Source: Flavobacteriales bacterium (GTDB lineage Bacteria; Bacteroidota; Bacteroidia; Flavobacteriales_C; GCA-002722245). Taken from it: 48,906 bases of DNA. A program made the position numbers and the translations under genes. A model generated the notes under the pieces. The model ran no database searches. It was not told the DNA's origin and saw nothing but the letters and a program-made list of their open reading frames with translations. The stretch's first letter is position 1. Every line of letters starts with the position of its first letter. The stretch covers positions 1-48,906 of the forward strand of contig CANFBW010000022.1 in the NCBI GenBank assembly GCA_947444925.1, read 5' to 3'. Below are positions 16,747 to 27,147 of the stretch, piece after piece.

Positions 16747-17883
16747 ATGCAATTTAAAAAAGTCATAGGAAACAGCGCACTCAAACAAAGGCTCATCGCC
16801 CAAGTTTCAGAAAACCGCATCAGTCACGCCCAGCTCTTTGAAGAGAGAGAGGGCAGTGGCGCCATCGCTTTGGCATTGGCCTATGCGCAATACGTGAATT
16901 GCTTGCAGCGAAGTGCGAGTGACAGCTGCGGCACTTGTTCGTCGTGTTTAAAGTTTGAAAAACTACAACACCCCGATTTGCACTTTATTTTTCCTACTGC
17001 CACCACCAAAGAAATTACCAAAAACCCAAGCAGCGCTCAATTCTTTCAACAATGGACAGAAGCGCTTAAAAGCAACCCCTACCTTAGCCTCAACGCTTGG
17101 GTGGAAGCACTAGGCACTGAAAACAAGCAAGTCATCATCAATACGCGCGACAGCCAAGACATCATTCAAAAATTAAGTCTGCGCTCATACGAAGCACTGC
17201 GCAAAATTATACTGATCTGGCTGCCCGAGAAAATGAATGGAGACAGCGCCAATAAATTGCTAAAAACATTAGAAGAGCCCGACGAAAACACTCTTCTGCT
17301 GCTCATCACGCAAGATATTGACGCCTTGTTGCCAACCATACTTTCCCGCGTACAACTCATTAAAGTACCCAAGCCCTCAGAAGCAGAAATAGCCGAAGGA
17401 TTGACAGAGCGATACCATTTCAGCGCAACAGCCGCCGCTGCAGCTTCTTTACTTTGCGAGGGTGACGTCAACCGAGCATTGGAACTTGCCAATGGCAACG
17501 AAGACGAAGACTTTTACATCAGCAACTTTCAAAATTGGATGCGCTACTGTTACACTGCCAATGTAATGGATATTGCAGCGTGGGTAGATGCGGTGGCGAC
17601 AATAGGCCGCGAACGCCAAAAAAACATTGCTGAATATGGACTGCGTTTCTTCAGGGAATGTTTGGTGCGCAACTACGGCAGTGGACTCAACATGCTGCAC
17701 GAAAAAGAAGCACCATTTTTAGAAAAATTTTCACCCTTCATCCACGGCGGAAACATAGTACTGCTTACCGAGGCCTTTGAAGAGTTGCACCAGCAAATTA
17801 GCCGAAATGCCAATCCCAAAATAACATTTATGAATCTGTCGCTCAACGTCAGCAAAATGTTGAAGCTAAAAGCAGAATTTTAA
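16747..17883 (+). CDS. holB: DNA polymerase III subunit delta'
   Basis: Clamp-loader subunit of the replicative polymerase. 378 residues. The P-loop position reads EEREGSGAI (32-40) without the Lys, as expected for the non-hydrolysing delta' subunit. A zinc-module Cys cluster follows (C52, C61, C64, C67, in CGTCSSC). [12 protein letters not shown] and the sensor-like TILSRVQ are typical of the clamp-loader ATPase fold. The C-terminal third is the family collar region. It is divergent from pgk (79-nt gap) and ends one base before the stop of the convergent response regulator gene. Confidence 0.88.
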   Translation: MQFKKVIGNSALKQRLIAQVSENRISHAQLFEEREGSGAIALALAYAQYVNCLQRSASDSCGTCSSCLKFEKLQHPDLHFIFPTATTKEITKNPSSAQFFQQWTEALKSNPYLSLNAWVEALGTENKQVIINTRDSQDIIQKLSLRSYEALRKIILIWLPEKMNGDSANKLLKTLEEPDENTLLLLITQDIDALLPTILSRVQLIKVPKPSEAEIAEGLTERYHFSATAAAAASLLCEGDVNRALELANGNEDEDFYISNFQNWMRYCYTANVMDIAAWVDAVATIGRERQKNIAEYGLRFFRECLVRNYGSGLNMLHEKEAPFLEKFSPFIHGGNIVLLTEAFEELHQQISRNANPKITFMNLSLNVSKMLKLKAEF

Positions 17884-17884
17884 G

Positions 17885-18583
17885 CTATTTCTCTGTTAAT
17901 TTAAAGCCAGTGCCATGAATGTTGATGATTTCTACCTTCGGATCATCTTTCAAGTACTTGCGCAATTTGGCAATAAAAACATCCATGCTTCTACCCTTAA
18001 AATAATCGTTGTCGCCCCAAATCACCTTTAAAGCCATATCGCGCGAGAGCAATTGGTTTTTATTCAAGCACAGGAGTTTTAAAATCTCCGCTTCCTTTTT
18101 GGTCAGGCTTTGTTCTTGTCCATGCAGCTTCAACAGTTGATTTGGAAAATCAAACTCAAATTTACCAATCACAAAATTGTCCTTTTGCGTTTCGTGTAAA
18201 TCAGCAGGTTTGGTTCTTTTCAATATGGCTTTGATGCGGTAGGTCAGCTCGCTTACGCTGAAAGGTTTAGTGATGTAATCATCGGCACCCGATTGAAAAC
18301 CCTTGATTTTATCTTCGTCAAGCGAGCGCGCCGTTAAAAATATAATAGGCACATCGGCATTGGCTTCGCGAATTTCTTGCGCCAAAGTGAAGCCATCTTT
18401 CAAGGGCAACATCACATCGAGCAAGCATATATCATAGGTTTTGCTATGAAACTGACGAAAGCCTTCCTCTCCATCTTTGGCTAAGTTCACCAAATAGCCT
18501 TCTTCCTCTAAACTGTCTTTGATGACAAAACCGAGGTTTTCATCGTCTTCTACCAACAGTATATTGCCTTTCACGTCTTTCAT
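17885..18583 (-). CDS. OmpR-family response regulator (RprY-like)
   Basis: 232 residues. Receiver domain at 1-125 with D13-D14, phospho-acceptor D56 (in CLLDVMLP), T-containing FLTAR and the conserved Lys in DDYITKPFS. The winged-helix DNA-binding domain (about 135-230) contains LTKKEAEILKLL and DVFIAKLRKYL. The start ATG overlaps the TGA of the kinase gene (ATGA), a strong sign of a cognate pair. The sequence resembles the RprXY systems of Bacteroidota. Its regulon cannot be read here, but the aldehyde dehydrogenase and lipoprotein in the same run are candidates. Confidence 0.93.
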   Translation of the reverse strand: MKDVKGNILLVEDDENLGFVIKDSLEEEGYLVNLAKDGEEGFRQFHSKTYDICLLDVMLPLKDGFTLAQEIREANADVPIIFLTARSLDEDKIKGFQSGADDYITKPFSVSELTYRIKAILKRTKPADLHETQKDNFVIGKFEFDFPNQLLKLHGQEQSLTKKEAEILKLLCLNKNQLLSRDMALKVIWGDNDYFKGRSMDVFIAKLRKYLKDDPKVEIINIHGTGFKLTEK

Positions 18584-19836
18584 TCGATGGGTAATTTAAT
18601 AACGAAGGTGCTTCCCTCATTGTGCTTGCTGTCCACAGAAATACTCCCTTTGTGCGCTTCAACAATAAGTTTAACGTAATTGAGTCCAATACCAAATCCC
18701 TTTGTGGTGTGGATGTTCCCGGTAGGAATGCGGTAAAACTTGGTGAAAATATTTTTGAGTTCTTCTTTGCTCATGCCAATGCCATTGTCCTTTACTGAGA
18801 TGTAAAGGTATTTGCCGTCGGACCTGGTTTCAATAAAAATCTCGGGGGAGTTCTTACAGTACTTAATCGCATTATCGATCAAATTCGAGAGCACATTCGT
18901 CATGTGCCCCACATCAAATTTTCGCTCCACAACAGTTGCTTTGAGGTCGAGCGAAATTTTGCCGTTTTGTTGCTTAATAGGCACTTCAAATCGATTCACG
19001 GCTTGCTCAATAATGCTGTGTATGTTGGCCGGCTCTTTCTTGAGTTCAAAATCTTTCTTTTCAAAAAAGGCCATTTGCAACACCCGTTCTACAAGTCCTT
19101 TCAAGCGTTGATTTTCATCGTAAATAATTTTGGCGTAGCGTGACAGTCGGTCGGGATTCTTAGCAATTTCAGGTGTCATCAGCACTTCACTCGACAAAGA
19201 AATGGTTGATATCGGTGTTTTTAGTTCGTGCGTCATGTTGTTGATAAAATCGGTTTTAATCTCGTCGAGCTTCTTTTGCCTTATAATTACATAAATGGCA
19301 AAAGAGAAAAAGAGCAACATCACAATGGGCACAATTGAGGCGATGAGCCAAATGTTGAGTTGATTGACGATCTCGGATCTATTGGGAAAGATAACGCCGA
19401 AATTGTGGCTGTCGATGTCCCATTTGATGGAATAGTCTTTCGACGGCACAACGCGAATGCTGTCGGTTTCCGTGGTGTAAACCACCGAATCGGTAAAGCA
19501 ATCGTAAATCGCAATATAGTAAGGTTCGTTAATGCGGTAGCGCGAAAATTCTCTTTTCAAAAGTGCATTGAGCAACTTGGGCTGCACTACGTCATTGATC
19601 TTCACCACAAATTTATTGTAATCCACCTGTTCAATTGGATGAATGCGCGAAATAGAAAACTTATTGATCAACTCCAATCGATTGCCCACATTGGTCAGCG
19701 CAATATGCACCTTTTGATTGAACTGATTGTTCTCGAGGCGCTGCAGCTCCTTCGCCCAAAAATACTGCGTAACAAAAAGCACGAGCACAGAGAGTGCTCC
19801 GCTGACGATAAGTATTTGTATAAGGCGTTGTTTCAT
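18580..19836 (-). CDS. sensor histidine kinase (RprX-like)
   Basis: 418 residues. Two membrane segments (about 7-27 and 162-186) enclose a periplasmic sensor region of about 135 residues without a recognised fold. HisKA follows with phospho-acceptor H203 in MTHELKTP, then the HATPase domain with DNAIKY (N box), DNGIGM (G1) and GFGIGLNYVK (G2). All catalytic motifs are intact. There is no HAMP domain. It overlaps the response regulator by four bases and is preceded, 28 nt upstream, by a lipoprotein gene that could supply or modulate the periplasmic signal. Confidence 0.93.
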   Translation of the reverse strand: MKQRLIQILIVSGALSVLVLFVTQYFWAKELQRLENNQFNQKVHIALTNVGNRLELINKFSISRIHPIEQVDYNKFVVKINDVVQPKLLNALLKREFSRYRINEPYYIAIYDCFTDSVVYTTETDSIRVVPSKDYSIKWDIDSHNFGVIFPNRSEIVNQLNIWLIASIVPIVMLLFFSFAIYVIIRQKKLDEIKTDFINNMTHELKTPISTISLSSEVLMTPEIAKNPDRLSRYAKIIYDENQRLKGLVERVLQMAFFEKKDFELKKEPANIHSIIEQAVNRFEVPIKQQNGKISLDLKATVVERKFDVGHMTNVLSNLIDNAIKYCKNSPEIFIETRSDGKYLYISVKDNGIGMSKEELKNIFTKFYRIPTGNIHTTKGFGIGLNYVKLIVEAHKGSISVDSKHNEGSTFVIKLPIE

Positions 19837-19864
19837 GCTCTATTTATGATGGCTACTGCCTGAC

Positions 19865-20419
19865 TTAATTTGAATAAACTACCGTTACTTTATAATTAAT
19901 GCCTTCCATAAACTTAATGTCCTGCGAACCCGATATTTCATAGCCCTTTTGCACGTGGTATATCAGTTTTTTATAGTACGTAAATAACTCGTGTTGCTTT
20001 TGGACGATGATTTCTATGTCTCTGATCTTTTGGTTGAGTGACCATATTTTTACATTCTGTATTTTTTCTTCTGCATTTAGTGCATGAAAAATATCACATA
20101 CATAGCTATAGCAAGGAGGGACTGTATCGCGCAGGCAACGCACATCTGATGTCGTCGAGTGGCTATAATTCACCAACTGACTGCTGTCAACATCATTGGC
20201 CAAAAATACATTCAGCTCCTCCGACCAATCCAAACTATCAGAGACTACAGTGTCTATTTTGCCATTCATGATCGCCACTTTGATCACCGACGGCTTTTCT
20301 ACATTCAATCGCTCTATCTCCCTTTTTATGAAATTTGAAACCAAAGGTTTCTTTGTTTTTTCTGACTTCAAACAAGCAGTAAAAAACATCAACAATACTA
20401 GTCCTACAAACACTTTCAT
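19865..20419 (-). CDS. lipoprotein preceding the two-component genes
   Basis: 184 residues with a short signal peptide and lipobox FTAC (C16). The mature part is charged, contains four or more Cys-free helical or strand segments and one CLRDTVPPCYSYVC cluster with three Cys. I do not recognise a family. The gene starts 2 nt after the aldehyde dehydrogenase stop and ends 28 nt before the kinase gene, so it is probably expressed with both. Placement next to a periplasmic-sensor kinase suggests, but does not prove, an accessory sensing role. Confidence 0.7.
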   Translation of the reverse strand: MKVFVGLVLLMFFTACLKSEKTKKPLVSNFIKREIERLNVEKPSVIKVAIMNGKIDTVVSDSLDWSEELNVFLANDVDSSQLVNYSHSTTSDVRCLRDTVPPCYSYVCDIFHALNAEEKIQNVKIWSLNQKIRDIEIIVQKQHELFTYYKKLIYHVQKGYEISGSQDIKFMEGINYKVTVVYSN

Positions 20420-20421
20420 CT

Positions 20422-21963
20422 CTACAAATCAAATTTAATTCCCTGCGCCAATGGCAGCGTAGCGCCATAGTTGATGGTATTGGTTTGCCGGCGCATATAC
20501 ACTTTCCATGCATCAGAGCCCGACTCGCGACCGCCACCGGTTTCTTTTTCTCCGCCGAAAGCGCCTCCTATCTCAGCACCGGAAGTGCCAATATTTACAT
20601 TCGCTATACCACAATCCGAACCTTCTTGCGACAAAAACAACTCGGCCTCACGCAAATTTGTTGTCATAATAGACGACGACAAGCCTTGCGGAACGCCATT
20701 TTGAAGCGCTATGGCTTCCTCCAGCGTTTTGTATTTCATCAGGTACAAAATAGGCGCAAATGTTTCGTGCTGCACTATTTCCATTTCGTTTTTGGCCTCA
20801 AATATTGCGGGTTTCACGTAGCAGCCCGATGCGTAGCCCTTTCCCTTCATCACACCACCTGCTACCACGGTTTTTCCGCCCTGCTGCAAGGCCTGTTCAA
20901 GTGCCGACAAATACTGCGCTACTGCCGCCTCGTCAATGAGCGGCCCCACATGGTTGTTTCTGTCCAGTGGATCACCAATGCGCAATTGCGCGTAAGCCTT
21001 CGACAACTTCTTTTTCACGGCGTCATACAGTGATTCGTGAATGATCAGTCGACGGGTTGAAGTACAGCGTTGGCCACAAGTGCCTACTGCCCCAAACACA
21101 GCGCCAATCGTAACAATGTTCAAGTCGGCCGTCGGTGTAATAATGATCGCATTGTTGCCGCCCAATTCAAGCAATGAACGACCCAATCGAGCCCCAACGG
21201 CGGCTCCCACTTTTTTGCCCATGCGTGTTGAGCCCGTAGCCGAAACCAATGGTACACGCACATCGTGAGACAGCAATTCGCCAATGGTATGATCGCCGTT
21301 GACTATGCAGGAAACCCCTTCTGGCACGGCGTTTCTTTTGAAAACTTCATTCACTATATGCTGACAAGCAAGAGCACACAAGGGTGTTTTTTCAGAAGGT
21401 TTCCACACACAAACATCCCCGCAAATCCATGCTAGAAAAGCATTCCACGACCATACCGCCACCGGAAAATTAAAAGCAGATATCACACCCACCACTCCCA
21501 AAGGGTGGTATTGCTCATACATGCGGTGTTTGAAGCGCTCTGAATGCATGGTGAGTCCGTGCAATTGCCGCGACAAACCCACTGCAAAGTCAGCAATGTC
21601 AATCATCTCTTGCACTTCGCCCAAACCTTCTTCAAGTGATTTACCCATTTCATACGACACCAACTGACCCAATGCTTCCTTTTGCTGGCGAAGGGCATCG
21701 CCTATTTGGCGCACTACTTCACCGCGCTTTGGGGCAGGTACCGAACGCCAAATGTGAAATGCACTTTGCGCAAAATCAATTATTTTTTCGTAATCTTTTG
21801 CACTGGCCACCGAAACCTTCGCGATCAACTTCCCATCTACTGGAGAGAATGACGATAGGTATTTTCCTGAATCTTTAAACCAGCTTCGGCCGCTTGAAAC
21901 ACCGGGATTAACGGCTTGCAGTTGCAGCTTTTTAAGAACAGAATCGATTTTGAAAGTAGCCAT
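20422..21963 (-). CDS. ALDH7-type aldehyde dehydrogenase (aminoadipate semialdehyde-like)
   Basis: 513 residues, NAD(P)-dependent. Catalytic C300 (GQRCTSTRR) and general base E266 (LLELGGNN) are present, with N165 in AFNFPVAVW and the nucleotide-binding GSTRMGK. The extended LELGGNNAI and [11 protein letters not shown] sequences are those of the antiquitin/ALDH7 group, whose members oxidise 2-aminoadipate semialdehyde (piperideine-6-carboxylate) in lysine breakdown. The exact substrate is inferred. The TATATTCG at 21981-21988 on the minus strand is a weak -7 candidate. It heads a run with the lipoprotein (2-nt gap) and the two-component genes. Confidence 0.9.
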   Translation of the reverse strand: MATFKIDSVLKKLQLQAVNPGVSSGRSWFKDSGKYLSSFSPVDGKLIAKVSVASAKDYEKIIDFAQSAFHIWRSVPAPKRGEVVRQIGDALRQQKEALGQLVSYEMGKSLEEGLGEVQEMIDIADFAVGLSRQLHGLTMHSERFKHRMYEQYHPLGVVGVISAFNFPVAVWSWNAFLAWICGDVCVWKPSEKTPLCALACQHIVNEVFKRNAVPEGVSCIVNGDHTIGELLSHDVRVPLVSATGSTRMGKKVGAAVGARLGRSLLELGGNNAIIITPTADLNIVTIGAVFGAVGTCGQRCTSTRRLIIHESLYDAVKKKLSKAYAQLRIGDPLDRNNHVGPLIDEAAVAQYLSALEQALQQGGKTVVAGGVMKGKGYASGCYVKPAIFEAKNEMEIVQHETFAPILYLMKYKTLEEAIALQNGVPQGLSSSIMTTNLREAELFLSQEGSDCGIANVNIGTSGAEIGGAFGGEKETGGGRESGSDAWKVYMRRQTNTINYGATLPLAQGIKFDL

Positions 21964-22040
21964 AGGACGACAGTTTACTACGAATATAAAACTTAAGCGG
22001 CTAAAGCGCGCACATTCCAGTTCAACATTTTTTAGGAAGA

Positions 22041-22901
22041 CTATTTTCCCAAAACACCTCCCGACTTGCTGTCGCTTGGCGTTGCTACTGTCACCCTTGG
22101 TATGCGGGGTTGTGGCAACTTGCTTGCAAGCTGCCTAGTTATGAGCGGAAAGTAATTTTGAACGATACTGCCCACCTTATTTTCTGTAGATGGAAACGTG
22201 GTCGACACCACGCCCATTGACACCAAGTGTCCGTGAAAATCATACATCGTATAATGAAATTTCAAAATCCGGTTGTAGTTGTTTTCAGCAACTTTATAGG
22301 GATCGCTAAGATCGTTTTCAATATCCATTTCATTGATGAAAACAAAAAGATCAGTGCCATACTTTTTACTGAGATAAGGCAACAATTTCTTGTCTTTAAC
22401 CACGGTGTTCATAAAGCGCGGTGTATTGTTATAATGAGACACAATTTGGCCATTTTGAATCCGGGTTTGCTCGTTGTCTTTCTTTTCCTTGTGTTCAAAT
22501 TTTTTGAGCACCGATGGAAATCCCTTTTTGCTTTCTTCCTTTGGCTCATCGGGCACTGGATCGTAGCTGCGACTGATAGAGCCATACACGCGGTGCAAGT
22601 CTTTCAACGAATCTTCCACCAAGTGTATCAACGATGTGGTGCTGTACAAATACAAAAATTCATTTTGCATGGATGAAGCAACGCCATAACGAAAATTTCG
22701 TATGATTTGGGCAGTATTCATCTGCGACTCATTGGCCAACAAATTTTGAATCTGGCAAATGTACATCTGCTCTTCAAAAGGAATGATCATTACCTTTTTG
22801 AATTTGTACGAAGTATCTAATTTCGTGGTGTCCTGAGCCAGGGCGGTTTGCACGCAAACAAAGAGGATGAAAAACAATAGAATATTTCGGGACTGCTGCA
22901 T
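22041..22901 (-). CDS. exported protein of unknown function
   Basis: 286 residues. Signal peptide of about 22 residues ending in QTALAQ followed by DTTKL, cleaved by signal peptidase I. The mature part begins [15 protein letters not shown] and later has a Lys/Glu-rich segment ([20 protein letters not shown]) and [13 protein letters not shown]; it ends basic and Pro/Ser-rich. This reads like a conserved Bacteroidota periplasmic protein, but I know no function. The ATG at 22901 is selected because it starts directly at the signal peptide; a longer reading would start with TTG at 22940. It lies 77 nt beyond the start of the aldehyde dehydrogenase gene. Confidence 0.7.
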   Translation of the reverse strand: MQQSRNILLFFILFVCVQTALAQDTTKLDTSYKFKKVMIIPFEEQMYICQIQNLLANESQMNTAQIIRNFRYGVASSMQNEFLYLYSTTSLIHLVEDSLKDLHRVYGSISRSYDPVPDEPKEESKKGFPSVLKKFEHKEKKDNEQTRIQNGQIVSHYNNTPRFMNTVVKDKKLLPYLSKKYGTDLFVFINEMDIENDLSDPYKVAENNYNRILKFHYTMYDFHGHLVSMGVVSTTFPSTENKVGSIVQNYFPLITRQLASKLPQPRIPRVTVATPSDSKSGGVLGK

Positions 22902-22978
22902 ACAACAAGTATACTTATTTAAGCTGCAGCAGCCCACCAACGACCAAAAATATTACTAACAGATTGTTGTTTGTTCTT

Positions 22979-24310
22979 CTAAAAAAAGCGCACAATATCG
23001 TTGAACATAGCGTATGCCATCAATCCAAACAAGAGAATCATACCCGCCATTTGAGAGTATTCCATGAATTTCTCGCTGGGCTTCTTCTTCATGATGATTT
23101 CGTACAACAAGAACATCACGTGACCGCCATCCAAAGCAGGTATTGGCAAAAGGTTCATAAAGGCGAGGATAACCGACAACAATGCAGTAATACTCCAAAA
23201 TTTTTGCCAATAGTGGGCATCGCTAAAAGACTCCGGAAACAAACTTCCCAAAGTGCCAAAGCTACCAAGGTTACTCGCTCCCTCTTTTGAGAATAGGAGT
23301 TTAAACTGTTTCACATAGCCCACCAATTGGTCGGTAGCCGCATTCAATCCGGCAGGAATGGACTGGAAAAAAGAATATTCGTGTTTTTCCAAGGTGAAAT
23401 AATGCTCAATGCTTTTGTTGCCCACGCCAATGAGTCCGGCCGCATTAACAGCGCAAGGCACTGCCACTGTATCGCCTTTGCGCAATACGATAATGTCAAC
23501 ATTTTTGCCTTTGAAATCTTTGATGTGCAAAGCGAAATCCTGAAAATAAGGAGTCGCCACTTTATTGATCCCAATGATCTGATCGTTCTTTTGCAAAGTT
23601 GATTTAAAGGCCGGCATACTGTCAACCTGAATGATAGAATCAATGACAAAGGGCACCAAAGGCATAAACAACATGGCTTTGTGTTCGGCCAATACTCTTT
23701 TGTGAAAGTCTTCAGGAAGCACAATAACAGAGTCTTTTCCCTGACGGTTGATGGTCACATTGCGGCCGCCATCCAAAATAATGGTTTTCGTAACGTCTCT
23801 CAATTCTTTAGGATGTACCGAATCCACAGCAATAATTTTATCACCGTCTTTGAAGCCGTAGTCATACATCATAGAATCGCAGGCCAGGCCGTATTTTGCG
23901 TTTTGCAAAGGCAAAAATTCTTCGCCCCAAGTGAACAGCGACATACTGTAAATCGCCCAAGCCAACAAAGCATTCACCGTAACACCCCCCAGCATGATGA
24001 TCAAGCGTTGCCACGCTGGTTTGCTGCGGAACTCCCATGGTTGTGCAGGTTCCTTCATGGCTTCTTTGTCCATCGACTCGTCAATCATCCCCGCAATTTT
24101 CACATAACCACCAAAAGGAAGCCAGCCAATACCGTATTCTGTATCGCCTTTTTTGTATTTAAAAAGCGAAAACCAAGGGTCGAAAAAGAGGTAAAATTTC
24201 TCCACTTTCGTTTTAAACAAACGCGCCGGAATAAAGTGACCCATCTCGTGCAACAGCACTAAAATGGACAAGCTCATGATCAGACTTACAGCTTTAACAA
24301 ATATTTCCAT
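22979..24310 (-). CDS. rseP: site-2 zinc metalloprotease RseP
   Basis: 443-residue intramembrane protease. HExxH at 21-25 (LLHEMGH) lies in the first membrane segment, and the third zinc ligand motif LPIPALDGGH in the C-terminal membrane part. Between them are PDZ-like regions and the GMIDES segment. In many bacteria it releases an extracytoplasmic sigma factor by cutting its anti-sigma factor and clears signal-peptide remnants. It begins 3 nt after the dxr stop; a dxr-rseP order is common in bacteria. No sigma or anti-sigma gene is nearby. Confidence 0.95.
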   Translation of the reverse strand: MEIFVKAVSLIMSLSILVLLHEMGHFIPARLFKTKVEKFYLFFDPWFSLFKYKKGDTEYGIGWLPFGGYVKIAGMIDESMDKEAMKEPAQPWEFRSKPAWQRLIIMLGGVTVNALLAWAIYSMSLFTWGEEFLPLQNAKYGLACDSMMYDYGFKDGDKIIAVDSVHPKELRDVTKTIILDGGRNVTINRQGKDSVIVLPEDFHKRVLAEHKAMLFMPLVPFVIDSIIQVDSMPAFKSTLQKNDQIIGINKVATPYFQDFALHIKDFKGKNVDIIVLRKGDTVAVPCAVNAAGLIGVGNKSIEHYFTLEKHEYSFFQSIPAGLNAATDQLVGYVKQFKLLFSKEGASNLGSFGTLGSLFPESFSDAHYWQKFWSITALLSVILAFMNLLPIPALDGGHVMFLLYEIIMKKKPSEKFMEYSQMAGMILLFGLMAYAMFNDIVRFF

Positions 24311-24313
24311 GGA

Positions 24314-25483
24314 TTAAACGCTAAGTGTTTTTAAAATAATTTCATTCGCCAGTTCCCTACTCGCCCTGTCGGTTTCCATATAGTCTTCAAGACTTGGGGC
24401 CGCAACAAATTTCACATCACTCATGCAGCGCTCAATGATGTCGCTCATTTCTAAAAACTTGACCTTGTTTTTCAAAAAGGCATCCACCACTATTTCATTC
24501 GCTGCATTCAGTATGCAAGGGGCATTCCCACCTCTTTTCATCGCCTCAAAAGCCAGGGCAAGATTACGAAAAGTTTTTGTATCGGGCGCCTCAAAAGTCA
24601 GCGCTGGGTAGTTCAAAAAGTTAAATCTTTTAAAAGTAGATTTCAGGCGCTGTGGGAAAGCCATTGCATATTGAATCGGCAATTTCATATCTGGCAATCC
24701 CATTTGCGCTTTCATCGATCCGTCTTCGAACTGAACGATAGAATGCACAATAGATTGTGGATGCACGATAACATCTATTTGTTCTGCTTTAAGTCCAAAC
24801 AACCATTTCGCCTCAATCACCTCCAAACCTTTGTTCATCATTGATGCAGAATCGATGGTGATTTTAGCACCCATCTCCCAATTCGGATGTTTTAGCGCTT
24901 GCTCCCTTGTGACATCGGCCAATTTTTCTGCCGACCAGCCGCGGAAAGGCCCGCCCGACGCTGTTAAATATATTTTTTCTATCGGATTGCCGAACTCTCC
25001 CGACAAACATTGAAAGATCGCCGAGTGTTCAGAATCAACGGGAAAGATATTGACGTTCTTTTCTTTGGCCAATTTGGTCACCAGTTCTCCCGCCACCACC
25101 AAAGTTTCTTTGTTTGCTAAGGCGATTTGTTTGCCTGCATTGATCGCTGCCAACGTAGGTTTCAATCCGGCAAAACCAACCACTGCCGTAAGCACCATGT
25201 CGATGCTTTCCATCTCCATCACCTGTGATAACGCAGCCTCACCAGCATATACGTGAATGTCGTCGTTGGCCAAAGCATCCTTGACATACAAATATTTCGC
25301 CTCGTCGGCGATCACTACGGTGTTGGGTTTAAATTTTTTGCTTTGCGCAATGAGCAAGTCCGCATTGCCATTGGCAGTGAGCACTTCTACTTCAAATTCA
25401 TCAGGATGCTCTTGAATCACTTCCAAAGCCTGTGTTCCAATAGAACCCGACGAACCTAATATGGCGATTTTTTTCTTTTGCAT
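24314..25483 (-). CDS. dxr: 1-deoxy-D-xylulose 5-phosphate reductoisomerase
   Basis: Converts DXP to MEP with NADPH, a committed step of non-mevalonate isoprenoid synthesis. 389 residues, standard length. NADPH-binding GSSGSIGTQ at 10-18, LANKETLVVAG, the catalytic acidic residues in PVDSEHSAIFQCL, the flexible loop LTASGGPFRG, and HPNWEMGAKITIDSASMMNKG are all intact. A TATCTTCG (one mismatch to TAnnTTTG) lies about 14 nt before the ATG. Co-transcribed with rseP. Confidence 0.97.
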   Translation of the reverse strand: MQKKKIAILGSSGSIGTQALEVIQEHPDEFEVEVLTANGNADLLIAQSKKFKPNTVVIADEAKYLYVKDALANDDIHVYAGEAALSQVMEMESIDMVLTAVVGFAGLKPTLAAINAGKQIALANKETLVVAGELVTKLAKEKNVNIFPVDSEHSAIFQCLSGEFGNPIEKIYLTASGGPFRGWSAEKLADVTREQALKHPNWEMGAKITIDSASMMNKGLEVIEAKWLFGLKAEQIDVIVHPQSIVHSIVQFEDGSMKAQMGLPDMKLPIQYAMAFPQRLKSTFKRFNFLNYPALTFEAPDTKTFRNLALAFEAMKRGGNAPCILNAANEIVVDAFLKNKVKFLEMSDIIERCMSDVKFVAAPSLEDYMETDRASRELANEIILKTLSV

Positions 25484-25549
25484 TTTTGAGGTGAGGCGAA
25501 GATAAGATTTATTGAGAAGAAGTGCGAACCTGAAGTGTGCAGCTGGTCG

Positions 25550-27043
25550 CTAAGCCTTAAATTCTGCCAAAGCATCTGCAATATTTCTGTCGTTGCCCAA
25601 GCGCGGCACTTTGTTTTGCCCGCCCAGCTTGCCTTGCGACTTCATATACTGTATAAATCCTTCTTTGCCAATTTCAGTCAGCACCAGAGCGCGCAAGATG
25701 TTTCCACTGATCAAATCTTTGTAGTACACGTTTTGACGCACCATTTCTTCATTCAAAAATTGAGTGAAAGCAGCGCGGTCAGCCGGACGTTTTGAAAACT
25801 CCACAAACCATTCGTGGTATGGCAATCCTTCGCTTGGCGCTACTTGTGGCGCCACGGTGAATTCGGTCACATTGGCATCAAATTTTTCGCAGGCCTTGAT
25901 CATCGCACGGTCCACTTCTTCGCCAATCACGTGCTCGCCAAAGGCAGAAATAAAATGTTTTATTCTTCCGGTCACCACAATGCGGTGCGGCGCAGTAGAC
26001 ACAAATTTTACAGTGTCGCCAATGTTGTAACCAAAGAGTCCAGCATTGGTGTTGAGCACTATCGCGTAATTCACTCCCAGTTTCACATCTTTCAAAGAAA
26101 TACGTGTTGGTTTTTCATTGAAATATTCATCGGCAGGAATGAATTCAAAAAATATTCCGGCATTGGTATTCAACAACAAGCCCTCGTGTTTCTGCGAATC
26201 CTGAAAAGCGATAAAGCCTTCAGAGGCAGGGTATACCTCGACTGTAGGAATAGACTTGCCGATTATTTTTTCCATGATCGGTTGGTAGGGACGGTAGTTC
26301 ACGCCGCCTTGCACGAACAAAGTGAAATTTGGAAAAACCTCAGCTATTGTTTTTCCGGTGCGCTCGTGAATGCGCTCAAAATACATTTGCACCCATGGCG
26401 GAATACCTGATATCACGCGCATGTCTTCATTGATCGTTTCGTCAATGATGGCGTCGAGCTTGGTTTCCCAGTCACCAATGCAATTGGTGGCGTACGACGG
26501 CTTTCTGTTTTTTTGCAGATACTTTGGCACGTGGTGCGCTGTGATGCCAGACAGTCGACCAGTTGGCGTTTTGTAAGTATTGTCCAATTCCGGACTCCCC
26601 TGCAAAAAAATCATCTTGCCATCAACAAATTCAGCCTTTCCTGTTTCGGCGATGTATAGCAAAATGGCGTTGCGCGCTGCCGTGATGTGGTGACCCATTG
26701 AATCTTTTGAAATCGGAATGTACTTCACACCTGAAGTTGTCCCTGATGTTTTGCTGAAGTACATCGGCAATCCCGGCCACAACACATTTTCTTCGTCGTG
26801 CTTAATGCGCTCAATGTATTTTTTAATGCCTTCATAATCTTGCACAGGCACCGCTTTTTTAAAATCTTCGTAATTACTAATAGCCGCAAAACCGTGGTCT
26901 TTGCCAAAGGCTGTGTTTTTCGCTTTTTCAAGCAGCATTTTCAGCGTAGCATCCTGCAAATCCACTGCGCGCGCAGCTTCTTTGTAAACTTTTCGTGAAA
27001 TATATTTTGCAAACGGTTTGCTTAACGCGGCTTTGAGTCCCAT
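25550..27043 (-). CDS. GH3-family adenylate-forming enzyme
   Basis: 497 residues. Related to plant GH3 acyl-acid amido synthetases, which adenylate carboxylic acids and join them to amino acids. The ATP/AMP-binding loop is seen in SKTSGTTSGVKYIP, the second motif in VEVYPASEGFIAF and the third in GYNIGDTVKFVST, followed by VVTGRIKHFIS. Bacterial members, frequent in Bacteroidota, have no established substrate. The full length and intact motifs suggest an active enzyme. It is divergent from the GT9 glycosyltransferase gene and lies 67 nt before dxr. Confidence 0.88.
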   Translation of the reverse strand: MGLKAALSKPFAKYISRKVYKEAARAVDLQDATLKMLLEKAKNTAFGKDHGFAAISNYEDFKKAVPVQDYEGIKKYIERIKHDEENVLWPGLPMYFSKTSGTTSGVKYIPISKDSMGHHITAARNAILLYIAETGKAEFVDGKMIFLQGSPELDNTYKTPTGRLSGITAHHVPKYLQKNRKPSYATNCIGDWETKLDAIIDETINEDMRVISGIPPWVQMYFERIHERTGKTIAEVFPNFTLFVQGGVNYRPYQPIMEKIIGKSIPTVEVYPASEGFIAFQDSQKHEGLLLNTNAGIFFEFIPADEYFNEKPTRISLKDVKLGVNYAIVLNTNAGLFGYNIGDTVKFVSTAPHRIVVTGRIKHFISAFGEHVIGEEVDRAMIKACEKFDANVTEFTVAPQVAPSEGLPYHEWFVEFSKRPADRAAFTQFLNEEMVRQNVYYKDLISGNILRALVLTEIGKEGFIQYMKSQGKLGGQNKVPRLGNDRNIADALAEFKA

Positions 27044-27147
27044 GGCTTTTGAATGATAGGGCTAAAATAAAAAATTAGTTCAAGCTTAAACACAAAGTAC
27101 TGCGCAACACCTATATTTCTTTAATTTTCACTTTACAAAAGGAATTC

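Noticed and set aside
16668-16820. 51-residue N-terminal extension of pgk
   Set aside because: It would run antisense through the start of holB and cross both promoter boxes; the family N-terminus begins at the ATG at 16667.
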